Under the pieces are notes generated by a model. The model was not told where the DNA came from and searched no databases. It worked only from the letters and a program-made list of their open reading frames with translations. 64,000 nt of DNA from Thermasporomyces composti. GTDB taxonomy: Bacteria; Actinomycetota; Actinomycetes; Propionibacteriales; Actinopolymorphaceae. The DNA is taken from positions 1,550,001-1,614,000 of the forward strand of contig NZ_QTUC01000001.1 in assembly GCF_003386795.1 (NCBI RefSeq). Direction: 5' to 3'. Made by a program: the position numbers and the translations under genes. Each line of letters opens with the position of its first letter. Position 1 is the first letter of the stretch. Shown here piece after piece: positions 16,504 through 26,373 of this stretch.

Positions 16504-19500
16504 TCACGGACGGAGCAGAAGTGTTCGAAGCGTGCCGGCGGGGATCGGCACCCGGACCCGACCGTCCACGACCGACAGCTCGGTCGCAGGGCCGCCGTCC
16601 AACGCCGAGGTCACGACGGCGGAACCGGCCACGATCCCCTCGAGCGTCACCTCCGCCTCCACGGCCTGCGAGGCCAGCGAGCGCAGCCGTACCGCGATCC
16701 CGGCCGACCCGTCCCGGGGCCGTCCCAGGCCGGCGACGGTCACCTCCGGTGGACGCACCGTGAGCAGGCTGCCGGACGACACCAGGGGGACCTCTCGGTG
16801 CCCGGTGGCGAGCACGGCGACCAACGGATCGGTGAGGCCGGCCGCCGTCGCCGCGCCGAGCGCGGGAACGGACGAGCCGACCGCGCCCGCGACCGCGTAC
16901 CGGAACGTCATCTCGGCCGGATGACCACGGCAGCCCACGCCACCCGCGGAGGAGACGGCGTCCGGCGGATGGGGTCGGCCCCGCGAGTCGTACACCCAGG
17001 AGCAGGAGTCGTACACCCAGGAGTAGAGGGTCGACGGCTCCCGCATGTCGAGAGCGATGGTCGTGGGATACGGCGGGCCGGGCAGGGCGAGGGTGCCGAC
17101 CTGGACGTTCGGCGCCTCGAGCGTGGCCCACACGCGCACGTAGTCCTGGTCGCGGACGCCCGCCCAGTGTCGGATCGCGAGCGGGCCGGGCGCGCCCGTG
17201 TGCTCGACGACCGCACCCGTCCGCTCGTAGACCAGGGGGCCGCTCCCGGCCAGCGGGAACGCGAAGTAGCCACATTCGCGGGCCATGCCGGGTTGGACAC
17301 GGACCCGGTTGGTGATGTCGACGCGCGGCACACCGGCGTACAGCTCGATGGTCGTCCGGACGACGTGGAACTCCGGCGCGCACACCTCGACCTCGAGCCG
17401 ATCGCACAGCTCCGAACTCTCGAAGGCCCGGACGACGGCCGGACGGCCGAGGCGACGTGACGCCAGCAGTGTGCCGTCGTAGGTTCGCGCCGGCACCGGA
17501 CTCGCCGAGGTGTTCAGGGCGTACGTGTCCACGATGTACTCGTTGAGCCCGGTCAACGCGGCGTGATTGACCAGCTCGTGGCCGGTGCGACGGTCGACGA
17601 CCGACGACACCAGCCCACGCGCGGTGTCGTAGGTCAGCTCGTAGAAGTCGTTGGCCAGTCGATACGCGGCCTTCGCCGTGCCGCCGGGTTCACCCGCGCC
17701 CGCTCGCGGGTCGAGGTCCTCGGTGCGTGACCAGCCACCGGACCGTTCACCCTCGCCCACACCCACGAGGTCGAAGCGGACCCATCCCAGGGGCGGCACC
17801 TCCCGGGCCACGAACTCCACGAGACATTCGCGCCTGGTCCGGCTGGTGGGTGTCACGCGCGCGGGGACGCGTTCATCGCGTCGGGTGTCGACGACGCCGA
17901 GGGCGCGCGTCCCCAGCCGGGCGTCAGGGAGGAACACGCGCACCACGTCGGTGCGGGTCCATCCCGTGGTGTTGTAGACCGCGACAGTGGCGCGTACGTC
18001 ACTGAACGGCGATCGACCGATGCCGGCGCCGAGCCGTCGGACGCCGTGGTGCAGCAGGTCGCACGCGTCGTCGTAGGCCTGCTCGGCAGCGTCGGCACAC
18101 CTGGCCCATCCGCCGGACCCGGGCGCGTCGAACGACCCGGCCCGTTCGTGAATGGCGTCGACCTGGTCGTGGACGGGCGTCGACGCGCCCGATCGCAGGT
18201 CGGCGAAGGCGTGCATCGCCTCCGCCGTCCGCGCGAGCCCCAACGACCGGCGGTGGTAGCCCCGACGTCGGGCGTCCGCCGCCGGCGGCGACGGCGATCC
18301 CCAGTCGCCGAGGTGGCCGGGCACGTGGTCACCGAGCTGGCGCTCCACGTGTTGGAGGAAGGACGTGGTGGTGGCGCAGACGAGTCGGGGAAACGCCCAC
18401 TCCGCGTTCCACCGGCGGGCGATCCGTGCTGGCGCGAGGCTCGGCCCGGCGTTGGCGGCGTGGTGTCCGCGCACGCCGAGCTGCAGCAGGTCGAACGGGT
18501 ACGCCGGGCCGACGAACGCGTGCAGGTACAGCGGGAGGAGCACGACCGCCGCGTCGTAGGACTCCGCCAGACCGAGCAGGGCGCCGTCCAGGTGGGCGTC
18601 GCTGGCCCACGTGAGCAGCCGCGCACCCGCCGGCGATCGCCACCACATCAACCGACCTGGGACGAGGCCGGACCTCCCGCCGCTTCCGGCGGGGCCGTGC
18701 TCACGCACCAGCCCGGCGAGGTCCGCCTCCCCGCCGTCGACCGCCGCCACGTAGCGCACGCCCGCGTCCGCGAGGCAGTCCACGAAACCCGACGTCCCGT
18801 CCAGCACGCCGGTGTGCAGCACCGAGCGAACCGGCAGCCGGTACCGCTCGCGGAGCGCCACCGCGGGGCGCAGCACGCTGACGAGCTCGTCCTCGCTGGC
18901 CGTCGCCGGGTTCAGGCTGAACGGCATCGCCGTCACGTCGACGACGCCGGCGCGGACGAGCCGACAGAACTCCTCGACCACCGCCGACGGGCGCTGCCGC
19001 AACCACGTGCGGACCGGCAGGCTGGCGTCCACCGTGAACCGGAACCCGGTCTCCGGCTCCCTCTCCTCGACGCGCGCGTCGTCGCGCGCCAAGTCCACGA
19101 CCGCGTCGAGAGCGTCCCAGTGGTACCGCAGCACGCCTCCGGACAGGTCCAGGTCGTCGACGGGCAGCTCCGGATCGTCGAACGTGAGGTGGGAGTGGTG
19201 GACGAGGTGCACGGTGAGCTTGCGTCCGGGCGCCACGCGGAGCGTGCCGCGGTGGGGATGCCCGTCGACCACCACGACCACCGTCCACGTCGCGGGCTCG
19301 GTGATCTCGGGGACGAGCAGGTCGAGCACCCCGTCCGGAGGGAGGTCGCCGGTCCAGGAGACCGCCGGCTCCCCGTCCGAACGGCACAGCTCCACGCGGT
19401 CCAGGCGATGCGGGCGAGACGTGAAGGCGAGCCGGACCACCTGGTGGAGGACGTCCGTCGCACGCAAGGTCGAGACAGCGCGGAACAGCGGCAGGGCGGC

Positions 19501-19620
19501 GCCGGACACCTGGACGTCGCCGACGCGCACGACCGTCTCGAGACTCGCGGCCTGGAGCACCTCGCGCACCGTCCGGGGAGCGGAGGCCTGCGCGGTACGG
19601 GCCAGAAGTCGGGTGGTCAT
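16504..19620 (-). CDS. GH38-like alpha-mannosidase homologue, possibly non-catalytic
   Basis: 1038 residues, the size of large GH38 proteins. After an N-terminal beta-domain of about 150 residues comes HLVHHSHLTFDDPELPVDDL, which aligns with the HHSHxDIGY zinc motif of one GH38 branch; here the Asp position seems to be Thr. The nucleophile region usually reading NDVNG appears as HTGVLDG, so a Gly may replace the catalytic Asp. The three-helix bundle (SLGLARTAEAMHAFADL) and large C-terminal beta-sandwich domain (FELTYD-like FYELTYDTARGLVSSVVDR, VDITNRVRVQPGMARECGYFAFPL) are present. No signal peptide. It may be a degenerate glycosidase or one with unusual metal use; function is open. Confidence 0.65.
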   Translation of the reverse strand: MTTRLLARTAQASAPRTVREVLQAASLETVVRVGDVQVSGAALPLFRAVSTLRATDVLHQVVRLAFTSRPHRLDRVELCRSDGEPAVSWTGDLPPDGVLDLLVPEITEPATWTVVVVVDGHPHRGTLRVAPGRKLTVHLVHHSHLTFDDPELPVDDLDLSGGVLRYHWDALDAVVDLARDDARVEEREPETGFRFTVDASLPVRTWLRQRPSAVVEEFCRLVRAGVVDVTAMPFSLNPATASEDELVSVLRPAVALRERYRLPVRSVLHTGVLDGTSGFVDCLADAGVRYVAAVDGGEADLAGLVREHGPAGSGGRSGLVPGRLMWWRSPAGARLLTWASDAHLDGALLGLAESYDAAVVLLPLYLHAFVGPAYPFDLLQLGVRGHHAANAGPSLAPARIARRWNAEWAFPRLVCATTTSFLQHVERQLGDHVPGHLGDWGSPSPPAADARRRGYHRRSLGLARTAEAMHAFADLRSGASTPVHDQVDAIHERAGSFDAPGSGGWARCADAAEQAYDDACDLLHHGVRRLGAGIGRSPFSDVRATVAVYNTTGWTRTDVVRVFLPDARLGTRALGVVDTRRDERVPARVTPTSRTRRECLVEFVAREVPPLGWVRFDLVGVGEGERSGGWSRTEDLDPRAGAGEPGGTAKAAYRLANDFYELTYDTARGLVSSVVDRRTGHELVNHAALTGLNEYIVDTYALNTSASPVPARTYDGTLLASRRLGRPAVVRAFESSELCDRLEVEVCAPEFHVVRTTIELYAGVPRVDITNRVRVQPGMARECGYFAFPLAGSGPLVYERTGAVVEHTGAPGPLAIRHWAGVRDQDYVRVWATLEAPNVQVGTLALPGPPYPTTIALDMREPSTLYSWVYDSCSWVYDSRGRPHPPDAVSSAGGVGCRGHPAEMTFRYAVAGAVGSSVPALGAATAAGLTDPLVAVLATGHREVPLVSSGSLLTVRPPEVTVAGLGRPRDGSAGIAVRLRSLASQAVEAEVTLEGIVAGSAVVTSALDGGPATELSVVDGRVRVPIPAGTLRTLLLRP

Positions 19621-19743
19621 GGCGGTCCCAGCGGCTCTCGTGATCGTCCCGTGCGCACGTTACTCGCGCACGGCGGCCACGGGAAGACCAACATCAACAC
19701 GACGTCATCGGCGTGTCACGTGACGTGATCTTTTTTCGGAGTC

Positions 19744-22659
19744 TCAGCCGTGTCTCGGCTCGGCCGGTGTGGGCGCCACATCCTCCGGAGACGCCGTACC
19801 TTCCGGAGACGCCGTACCTTCCGGAGACGCCGCACCGCTCGGCGTGGGGTGCACCAGGGAGCGAGCGGCGAGGTAGTCGAGCATGTCCCGCGTCACGGCG
19901 GAGCCGAGCGCCCGGTACGCCTCGAAGTCGAACTCACCGTAGAGCTGGTCACTCGTCGTGCGGCGGGGGAAGTCGGCGTGCGCGGCCGCGTACGCCTCGA
20001 CGTCCCACGGCAGCTGGCCCGCGAGGACAGCCTTGACCAGCAGGATCTCCGCCGACGTCCCATCGGGGTACACGGCGCGTCCGCGGACCCAGCCCCGGTC
20101 GACTCTGGGCTCGTCCCCACGCCGCAGCCGACGGGGGTCGAGGTCGACCTCGACCCCGAGGTCCATGCGCGCGGTCGCGATGGCCGACCCCAGCGCGGCG
20201 AAGGAGTCCTCGGGGTCGTTCGACGCGTCGATGACGATGATCCGCGCGGGACGGCGACGCAACGCCTCGACCAGGCCGAGGTTGTCGTAGTGCCCGCCGT
20301 CGGTGACGTAGAGCCGACGGTCATACAGCGACGTGCGGCCGACCGCCTCCTTGAACAACCGGAACGCGCCAGGCTTGTCGGCGACGCTGACGAGGTGCGC
20401 CCAGAGCTCCGACAGCTTCCACATGAGGCGACCACCGAGCCGCCCCTCGCTTGCGAGGCTGGCGCACCGGTGGGCGAGCCGTGCCGCCCGCGACGCCGTC
20501 CCCCAGTAGGGGTTGGGCAACCAGACACCGAGGCGGGCGTTGACGACCGCGAACAGCAGCCGCATCGGCCGCAGACGAGTGTTCTCCCGTCCGGTCAAGG
20601 GAGCGAACGCCGCACCACTGATGGCCACCGCGCCCGCGATGGTCACCTCCCGTCGGCGGTAGTCCGCTCGCGCCTCGTACGCCGCGGTGGGTTCGAGGCC
20701 GCCGCTGGGCAGGCCGACCCCTCCGGCCACCCCTGTCACGTCCGGGTCGAAGACGAACGGCACACATCCTCGGTCCGCGGGGACGAATTCCTTGTCGAAG
20801 GCGTTCGCGGACGCCACCACGACCAGGCGTGGCCCGCCGTCGTCGGCCGCGGCCCAGGTCGAGTAAGGCATCGGGCGCGCGTAGTCGTACTCCTCCACGG
20901 TGTCCCCGACGCGACGGACCAAGTACGCCAAGGCCAGCCGCTCCCGGTAGTAGGGGTGCAAGGACGTGCGGGTGGCGTCGGTGAAGACCCCGATGACGAC
21001 GACGGCGCCGACGCACAGCGCCGCGACCCACCACCGCGACCGCCACTCCTCACTCGTGACGTATCCAGCTGTCCAGCGCAGCAGGATGACACCGCCCGCG
21101 AGCACCAGGACGGCCGAGCCCAGCCAAGGCACCAGCCGTGTGCGGGCCCAGACCACGAGTTTCGCTCGGAGCCCCGGCCCGCCGTCACCGCTGTCCAGGG
21201 CCTCCAGCCCTTTCCACGCCGACCGGGCCAAGGCGAGGAACGTGAAGCCGAGTGTGAGCAGGGTCGTCACACCGAACTGGGAGTCGAGGACCGCCACGGC
21301 GGTGTCCCCGGCGCGCGCCATGCCGTCGCCGGCCGCGCCCATGAGACCGTTCGCCACCCCGGCACCGAGCAAGGACGGCGCCACCTTCTGCTCCAGCTCG
21401 ACATTGTTCGCCCACGCCAGGGCCGCCGGGACGCCGAGCAGCACGAGCGCCGCGGCGAGTCCCGGCACGACGAGCAGGTTCGCCAGGACGCGCCCCTCGG
21501 TGCGCAGCCATTTGGGAGGGACGCGGAACCGGTCGACGACGACTTCGAGGACGAAGAGACCCACGACGACGGCGAGCGGACCGAGCGCGCCAACGAGGTA
21601 CCACGCCGGCAGGGTCGCGATGTCGAACGACGCGTGGGGGGTTCCGAGCCCGTCCACGCTGCCGGTCTCCGCGATGGCCCAGCCGAGCAGCCACGCCACG
21701 ACCCGCAGCACGACGCCGATGAGGATGAGGTTGACGACAGCGCCGTACAGCAAGGACAGCACGCCACGCGCGCCCACCGAGATCGAGGGCAGGAGGTAGT
21801 GGGTGTGCCGCCGAAGGCGGGCGAGCTCGGGGGATCCCAGTGCGAAGGGCGCGAGCTCACCCGGTCGGCCGGTGAGCGATCGACGCAGCACGTGGAACGC
21901 CGCGGCGATGTAGCTCCCGCCGCTGACCCCGATCACCGACGAGGAGCGTTGGTACTCCCCACGCTCGGACAGCACCTGGAGCGCACCGAGGCAGAAGGCG
22001 GCCGACCGGATACCGCCGCCGGAGCAGCAGATGATCTGCCCACCTCGGTCGACGTCGTCGCCCGCGTCCTCGCTCCGCTCCCCTGCGTCCGACGGCGAGT
22101 CGGCCGGACGCCGAGCGGCCCACGCCGACCGCACGAGTGCCACGAGGAGGACCACGACCCCGCCGATCCACACCGCGTCGAGGGCGTGGCTGAGACCGGT
22201 GACGGTGAGATCGGGGCATCGGCCGGCCAGCTCGGTGCCCGGTCGCGGCACCTCGAGGGATCCGAAACGTCGCCACACCACGACGTTCTCGACCACGTCG
22301 AGCACAGCCGCGACCGACAGCGCGACCGCGCCGACCAGACCCAGCGTCGACCTGGCTGGTGCGGCGCGGAGATCGAGGTACGCACGGGTGCGCCACGCGG
22401 CCAGCAGGTAGACGTAGATGGCGACACCGTCGACGAGGAGCGAGAGCCGCGCCGGAACCTCGCACGGCGGCACGTCACCACCCGACCCCCACCGCGTCCC
22501 CCAGGTCGGGTCGCCCATCTGGACCGCGTGCCGCATCGGCCACTGCACGAGCAGCAAGACCCCGAGCACGAGGACGGTGACGCGGATGCGTCGCCAGTGG
22601 CCGATGAGCCGGATGTCAGCCCCCACGCGCGCACCCGACACCGTGCGCACACCCGACAC
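19744..22659 (-). CDS. Membrane-anchored patatin-like phospholipase
   Basis: 971 residues from GTG 22659 (AAGGGAAC upstream). N-terminal and central hydrophobic segments (VTVLVLGVLLLVQW, WIGGVVVLLVALVRS, GVLSLLYGAVVNLILIGVVLRVVAW and others) alternate with the patatin catalytic parts: oxyanion loop SGGGIRSAAFCLGALQVL, nucleophile elbow GVSGGS, and the catalytic Asp in TDGGHYDNLGLVEAL. Expected activity is lipid acyl hydrolysis at the membrane through a Ser-Asp dyad. The insertion of several TM helices between GxSxG and DGG is unusual compared with soluble patatins of about 300 residues. The C-terminus ends in a SPEGTA repeat. Confidence 0.8.
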   Translation of the reverse strand: MSGVRTVSGARVGADIRLIGHWRRIRVTVLVLGVLLLVQWPMRHAVQMGDPTWGTRWGSGGDVPPCEVPARLSLLVDGVAIYVYLLAAWRTRAYLDLRAAPARSTLGLVGAVALSVAAVLDVVENVVVWRRFGSLEVPRPGTELAGRCPDLTVTGLSHALDAVWIGGVVVLLVALVRSAWAARRPADSPSDAGERSEDAGDDVDRGGQIICCSGGGIRSAAFCLGALQVLSERGEYQRSSSVIGVSGGSYIAAAFHVLRRSLTGRPGELAPFALGSPELARLRRHTHYLLPSISVGARGVLSLLYGAVVNLILIGVVLRVVAWLLGWAIAETGSVDGLGTPHASFDIATLPAWYLVGALGPLAVVVGLFVLEVVVDRFRVPPKWLRTEGRVLANLLVVPGLAAALVLLGVPAALAWANNVELEQKVAPSLLGAGVANGLMGAAGDGMARAGDTAVAVLDSQFGVTTLLTLGFTFLALARSAWKGLEALDSGDGGPGLRAKLVVWARTRLVPWLGSAVLVLAGGVILLRWTAGYVTSEEWRSRWWVAALCVGAVVVIGVFTDATRTSLHPYYRERLALAYLVRRVGDTVEEYDYARPMPYSTWAAADDGGPRLVVVASANAFDKEFVPADRGCVPFVFDPDVTGVAGGVGLPSGGLEPTAAYEARADYRRREVTIAGAVAISGAAFAPLTGRENTRLRPMRLLFAVVNARLGVWLPNPYWGTASRAARLAHRCASLASEGRLGGRLMWKLSELWAHLVSVADKPGAFRLFKEAVGRTSLYDRRLYVTDGGHYDNLGLVEALRRRPARIIVIDASNDPEDSFAALGSAIATARMDLGVEVDLDPRRLRRGDEPRVDRGWVRGRAVYPDGTSAEILLVKAVLAGQLPWDVEAYAAAHADFPRRTTSDQLYGEFDFEAYRALGSAVTRDMLDYLAARSLVHPTPSGAASPEGTASPEGTASPEDVAPTPAEPRHG
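19784..19837. repeat. 3 x 18-bp tandem repeat in the patatin C-terminus
   Basis: Units TCCGGAGACGCCGTACCT at 19784, 19802 and 19820 (last degenerate) encode the repeated SPEGTA at the end of the patatin-like protein. In-frame length keeps the reading frame if copy number changes. Confidence 0.9.
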
Positions 22660-22755
22660 GGCGGTTCCCTTCGCGACGTGAACGCTCGGTCCGTGGCGCG
22701 GAGGCCACCCGTGGATTCTGGCCCACGCCGAGGTGATCGTCTAGGTGACGCTCGA

Positions 22756-23535
22756 TCAGTCGAAGAGCGATCGCAGCTCCTCGCTCCACTGCAGGCGCTG
22801 GCGCAGGTGGTCGAGGTACCCCTGTCTCGCCCATGTCGCCTGCGGCTCGGCGCCGGCCTCCGCGAGTCGCCGGACCGTCTCGTAGGTCTCTCGCTGGCCG
22901 GCGAGGATCTCGTCCACCAGACCGTCGATCGAGGTCAGGCCATACGCCTCCGCGAAGATCTCCAGCCGCCGTCGACGGTTCGGGGGCTTCGCGTAGTGGA
23001 GCGAGCGAACGCACTCGGCGTCCCCGCGGAACGGCGTGAGGTACTCCAGGGCGTAGACGATGTCGCGGCGCGGAGGCGCGGGATAGGCGAAGTCCCAGTC
23101 GATGATGCCGACCGGTCGATCGCCCCGCCAGACGATGTTCCACGGCCCGAAGTCGCCATGGCAGACCACCTCGTCGGGGTTGTTCGGGTCGCTACCGGGC
23201 TCGTGGATGCCGCTGGCCCACAGAAGGTCGGGGTCCCGCTTCCAGCCGGCCACCGCCTGGTGGTAGTCGCGAAGGAGGCGGGCCACGGCCCGCAGTCCGT
23301 CCTCCGTGACGACCTTCGCCCAGCCGGCCGCACCCGACTCCCCCTCGATGTAGGTGAGGATCTCTCGGCCCTCCTGGTCGAAGCCGAGCACGCGTGGGCT
23401 CGCCGGAAAGCCGACCGACTCCAGGTGTCGGAGCAAGGCGTGGACTGCGGGAGTCCACGGAGCCACGGGCCGCCGGATCGTATCGCCGACTCGCTCCACA
23501 CGCCGTGTGGTCCCACGCACGACTTGATCGACCAT
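22756..23535 (-). CDS. Phosphotransferase of the APH/choline kinase fold
   Basis: 259 residues from ATG 23535 (ATG 23583 is an alternative). Kinase-like fold with the catalytic loop HGDFGPWNIVW (HxDxxxxN) and the metal-binding IIDWDFAYPAPPRRD. Family members transfer phosphate from ATP to aminoglycosides, macrolides, choline, sugars or other small hydroxyl compounds. Length is at the short end of the family and the N-lobe is abbreviated. Context (patatin downstream, glycosyltransferase divergent) does not identify a substrate, so antibiotic resistance should not be assumed. Confidence 0.8.
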   Translation of the reverse strand: MVDQVVRGTTRRVERVGDTIRRPVAPWTPAVHALLRHLESVGFPASPRVLGFDQEGREILTYIEGESGAAGWAKVVTEDGLRAVARLLRDYHQAVAGWKRDPDLLWASGIHEPGSDPNNPDEVVCHGDFGPWNIVWRGDRPVGIIDWDFAYPAPPRRDIVYALEYLTPFRGDAECVRSLHYAKPPNRRRRLEIFAEAYGLTSIDGLVDEILAGQRETYETVRRLAEAGAEPQATWARQGYLDHLRQRLQWSEELRSLFD

Positions 23536-23692
23536 GACCGGAAAACCTAGCCCGCACGACGCCCGTTCGGTAGGACAAGGCATCCAGCCAGCTCGCGTTC
23601 GGATCCCTGAAGACCCCAGATTCCTCTACGATCCGGTGAAGCGCTGCTCACCGTCCGTACGCTGACGACGAGCACGCTCGAGGAGGTCGGAC

Positions 23693-24610
23693 GTGCAGGT
23701 CGGTGAGGACCCAGCAGCCCAGCCCCGGGTCGCCGGCGCCAACGTCAAGCTGGGTGTCGTCATCGTGACGATGGGCAATCGCCCGGTGGAGTTCTCCGCG
23801 CTCCTGCACTCGGTGCGCACCCAGGTGAACCCTCCAGAGCGCGTCGTCGTCGTGGGCAACGGCACCCGGCTCCCCGGGCTCCCACCGGAGGTGGAACGCA
23901 TCGAGCTCGAGGAGAACGTCGGCCTGCTCGCGGGGCGGAACGTCGGCTTGGCCGCGCTACGCGCCCACGGTGACGTCGACGTCGTGATCAACCTCGACGA
24001 CGACGGCCTGCTCCCCGACCCCTACACCGCGGCGAAAGTGCGCGAGGCGTTCGCCACGAACCCCGGCCTGGGCATCATCAGCTTCCGCATCGCCGACGAG
24101 ACCGGGCAGACCCAGCGGCGGCACGTGCCTCGGTTGCGCGCCCACGACCCGCTGCGTCCCTCGGAGGTGACGACGTTCCTCGGCGGCGGCAACGCCATCC
24201 GCATGGACGTGATGGCGCAGATCGGCGACTGGCCGGAAAGGTTCTTCTGGGCGCACGAGGAGACCGACGTCGCCTGGCGAGCGCTCGACGCGGGCTGGCG
24301 GATCGCATACCGGCCCGACATCGTGCTTCAACACCCACGCACCTCACCGACCCGGCACCCGGTCTTCTACCGCCTCACCGCCCGCAACCGGGTGTGGTTG
24401 GCACGCCGCCACCTCCCGGCCGTCCTCGTGCCCATCTACCTCGGCGTCTGGGCGCTCATCACCATCCTGCGGCGGCCGCCGTGGTCGGGCTTGCGGGACT
24501 GGTGCGCGGGGTTCATCGAGGGATGGCGCGAGCCGTGCGGCCCGCGGCGACCCATTCGGTGGCGCACGGTGTGGCGAATGACACGCCTGGGACGCCCGCC
24601 CATCATCTAG
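23693..24610 (+). CDS. Family 2 glycosyltransferase
   Basis: 305 residues from GTG 23693 with GAGGAGG upstream. GT-A fold: VVIVTMGNRPVEFSALLHSV, the LAGRNVGL segment, VINLDDDGLLPDP (DxD-type nucleotide-sugar/metal site) and acceptor-loop FWAHEETDVAWRALDAG (ED motif). Resembles rhamnosyl/galactosyl transferases that act on cell-surface polysaccharides with dTDP- or UDP-sugars. A hydrophobic stretch near residues 235-255 (LPAVLVPIYLGVWALITIL) may bind the membrane. Followed 200 bp later by a polysaccharide pyruvyl transferase in the same direction. Confidence 0.87.
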   Translation: MQVGEDPAAQPRVAGANVKLGVVIVTMGNRPVEFSALLHSVRTQVNPPERVVVVGNGTRLPGLPPEVERIELEENVGLLAGRNVGLAALRAHGDVDVVINLDDDGLLPDPYTAAKVREAFATNPGLGIISFRIADETGQTQRRHVPRLRAHDPLRPSEVTTFLGGGNAIRMDVMAQIGDWPERFFWAHEETDVAWRALDAGWRIAYRPDIVLQHPRTSPTRHPVFYRLTARNRVWLARRHLPAVLVPIYLGVWALITILRRPPWSGLRDWCAGFIEGWREPCGPRRPIRWRTVWRMTRLGRPPII

Positions 24611-24810
24611 CGCCCTTCCGGCCCCACCCTCGAGCGCTGGTCGTCGCGATGCTCTCGCCTGCGACCCGGCTCACTTGTCGCACAGGAGGCACGCGGGTAC
24701 CCTGCCGCGCGAGTCACGACGCGGGCGAGCCAAGGTCGCACTCGCTGTCAGCCGCTGGCCGTCGCCCTGTTACGCTTCGTTACCCTGTGGAGAACCGAGG
24801 AGCCTCGACC

Positions 24811-26274
24811 GTGCCGCAGTCCCCAGACCCTGGCGAGCGCACGACAGCCGAAACCTCCCGCCGTCCGCGGGTGCTCGCCGTCGGGGCCTACGAACGGGAC
24901 AACTTCGGCGACCTCCTCTTTCTCCTGGTGACCGAGCGCTACCTCACCGACGCGGACGTCGTCGCGACCGCGCCGTTCAGCGCGGACATGACCGAGCTGC
25001 TCGACCGCGAGGTCGCCGCCTACGGCCCGCTTCTGCGGGACGAGCCTTTCGACGTCGTCTGGACGGTGGGCGGCCAGGTCGGCGGCACCGACCTGCGCAG
25101 TGCCTTCCGGATGTCCGCACCGCCGGAGACCTACCGCGTCTTCCAGCGCAGCTCCGCCGAGGAGCAGGCCCGGATGCTCCGCGAAGCCGTCGGCGACGTG
25201 CCGGTCGTCTCGCCCTACATCCCGTCGCTCGCGCAGTTCCCCAAGAACGCCGGCGCGATCAGCGTGCTCAACTCCGTGGGCGTCTCCGGCATCCGAGGCG
25301 CCAAGCCGTCGCGCCGCGAGAAGCTGGTCGCCTTGCTCCGCGGGCAGACGTTCATCTCGGTTCGCGACAAGGAGTCCAGCGACTACCTCAACGAGCTGGG
25401 CATCGAGCACCGCCTGGTTCCCGACGCGGTGCACGCGATCAGCCTGCTGCGGCCGGCGGAACGGAACCCGCGCTCCGACGTCGCGATCGTCCAAGGCTCC
25501 CGGGCCATCTTCGGCAAGCTCGGCCACGCCAATGTGGCGGCGAAGCTGGTCGAGAGCGAGCACCTGAAGGGTCTGCGGATCCGGTTCCTGTTGGCCGGCG
25601 CCGCGTCCGGTCACGACTCCTTCGAGGACTGCCAGGCGATCGTCGACCACGCGCGGCGGCTCTCGCCGACGATCGACATCGGCATCATCACCGACCGCCG
25701 GCCGTACGACCTCGTGGACCACATGCGCCAGGCGCGTGTGGTGATCGGCACGTCCCTCCACGTCCGGATCATCGCCTGCTCCTACGGCGTTCCCCGCGTC
25801 ACCCTGTCGCGGACCAAGCCGACGCGCTACGCCCGGGTGTGGGACCCGGACATGCCCTTCGACGTCTCCCTCGACGAGCTCGACTCCGCGATCGGCCGAG
25901 CCCTGGCCAACGCGGAACGACCGGAGGTCCTCAAGCGCTCCCAGGAGCTGTCGAGACTCGCCCACGAGAACCTCACCGACCTGGCCGACCGCGTGCTGAC
26001 GATGGCTCGGACCCAGACGGACGCCGATCGGCAGGCGCGCGCCGAGCTGCGCCGACAGGTGCACACCGCGATGCTCGCCGAACGCGCGCGCCAGGAGGAC
26101 GTTCAGCGGCTGGAGCGCGAGCTGGAGCAGGCTCGCAAGGAGCTGGCCGCCATCCGGTCGAGCCGCGGGTACCGGCTCCTCGCCCGTGGCGCCCGCGTGA
26201 GCCGAGCCATCCGGCGTTCGCTCGCCCGGGCCAAGCGGGCAAGCCGCGGGAGCACCGCCGACAGCGGACGCTGA
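24811..26274 (+). CDS. Polysaccharide pyruvyl transferase family protein
   Basis: 487 residues from GTG 24811, chosen because GAGGAG (24797-24802) is well spaced; the frame is open upstream to 24394 but overlaps the GT2 gene. PF04230-type domain: VGAYERDNFGDLLFLLVTERYL, VWTVGGQVGGTDL, NSVGVSGI, FISVRDKESSDYLNELGIEHRLVPDAV, and RVVIGTSLHVRIIACSYGVP. The family adds pyruvate ketals from phosphoenolpyruvate to surface polysaccharides. The last 110 residues form a basic coiled coil (AELRRQVHTAMLAERARQ, RLERELEQARKELAAIRSS, YRLLARGARVSR) like the tails of cell-envelope glycosyltransferases. With the GT2 gene it suggests modified wall or capsular glycan. Confidence 0.85.
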   Translation: MPQSPDPGERTTAETSRRPRVLAVGAYERDNFGDLLFLLVTERYLTDADVVATAPFSADMTELLDREVAAYGPLLRDEPFDVVWTVGGQVGGTDLRSAFRMSAPPETYRVFQRSSAEEQARMLREAVGDVPVVSPYIPSLAQFPKNAGAISVLNSVGVSGIRGAKPSRREKLVALLRGQTFISVRDKESSDYLNELGIEHRLVPDAVHAISLLRPAERNPRSDVAIVQGSRAIFGKLGHANVAAKLVESEHLKGLRIRFLLAGAASGHDSFEDCQAIVDHARRLSPTIDIGIITDRRPYDLVDHMRQARVVIGTSLHVRIIACSYGVPRVTLSRTKPTRYARVWDPDMPFDVSLDELDSAIGRALANAERPEVLKRSQELSRLAHENLTDLADRVLTMARTQTDADRQARAELRRQVHTAMLAERARQEDVQRLERELEQARKELAAIRSSRGYRLLARGARVSRAIRRSLARAKRASRGSTADSGR

Positions 26275-26347
26275 CGCGCCGAGGTCGGACCCTTTTCGTC
26301 GACGTCCCGCGGTCGAACAGAAGATCTCCGACAGCGCCCTCTTCATC

Positions 26348-26373
26348 GTCAACCCCAGGTTGACTGTTGTCTT
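26348..26373 (+). terminator. Rho-independent terminator candidate
   Basis: Perfect 7-bp stem GTCAACC / GGTTGAC with a 3-base loop, followed by the T-rich TGTTGTCTTT. It lies 74 bases after the pyruvyl transferase stop. Confidence 0.6.

Noticed and set aside
22756..23535. Aminoglycoside resistance gene
   Set aside because: Only the general kinase fold and HxDxxxxN motif are visible; substrate-specific motifs for known resistance enzymes were not recognised.
19750..23550. Plus-strand open frame of 1266 codons
   Set aside because: Shadow of the patatin and APH genes; low-complexity R/P/D/H composition and no motif.
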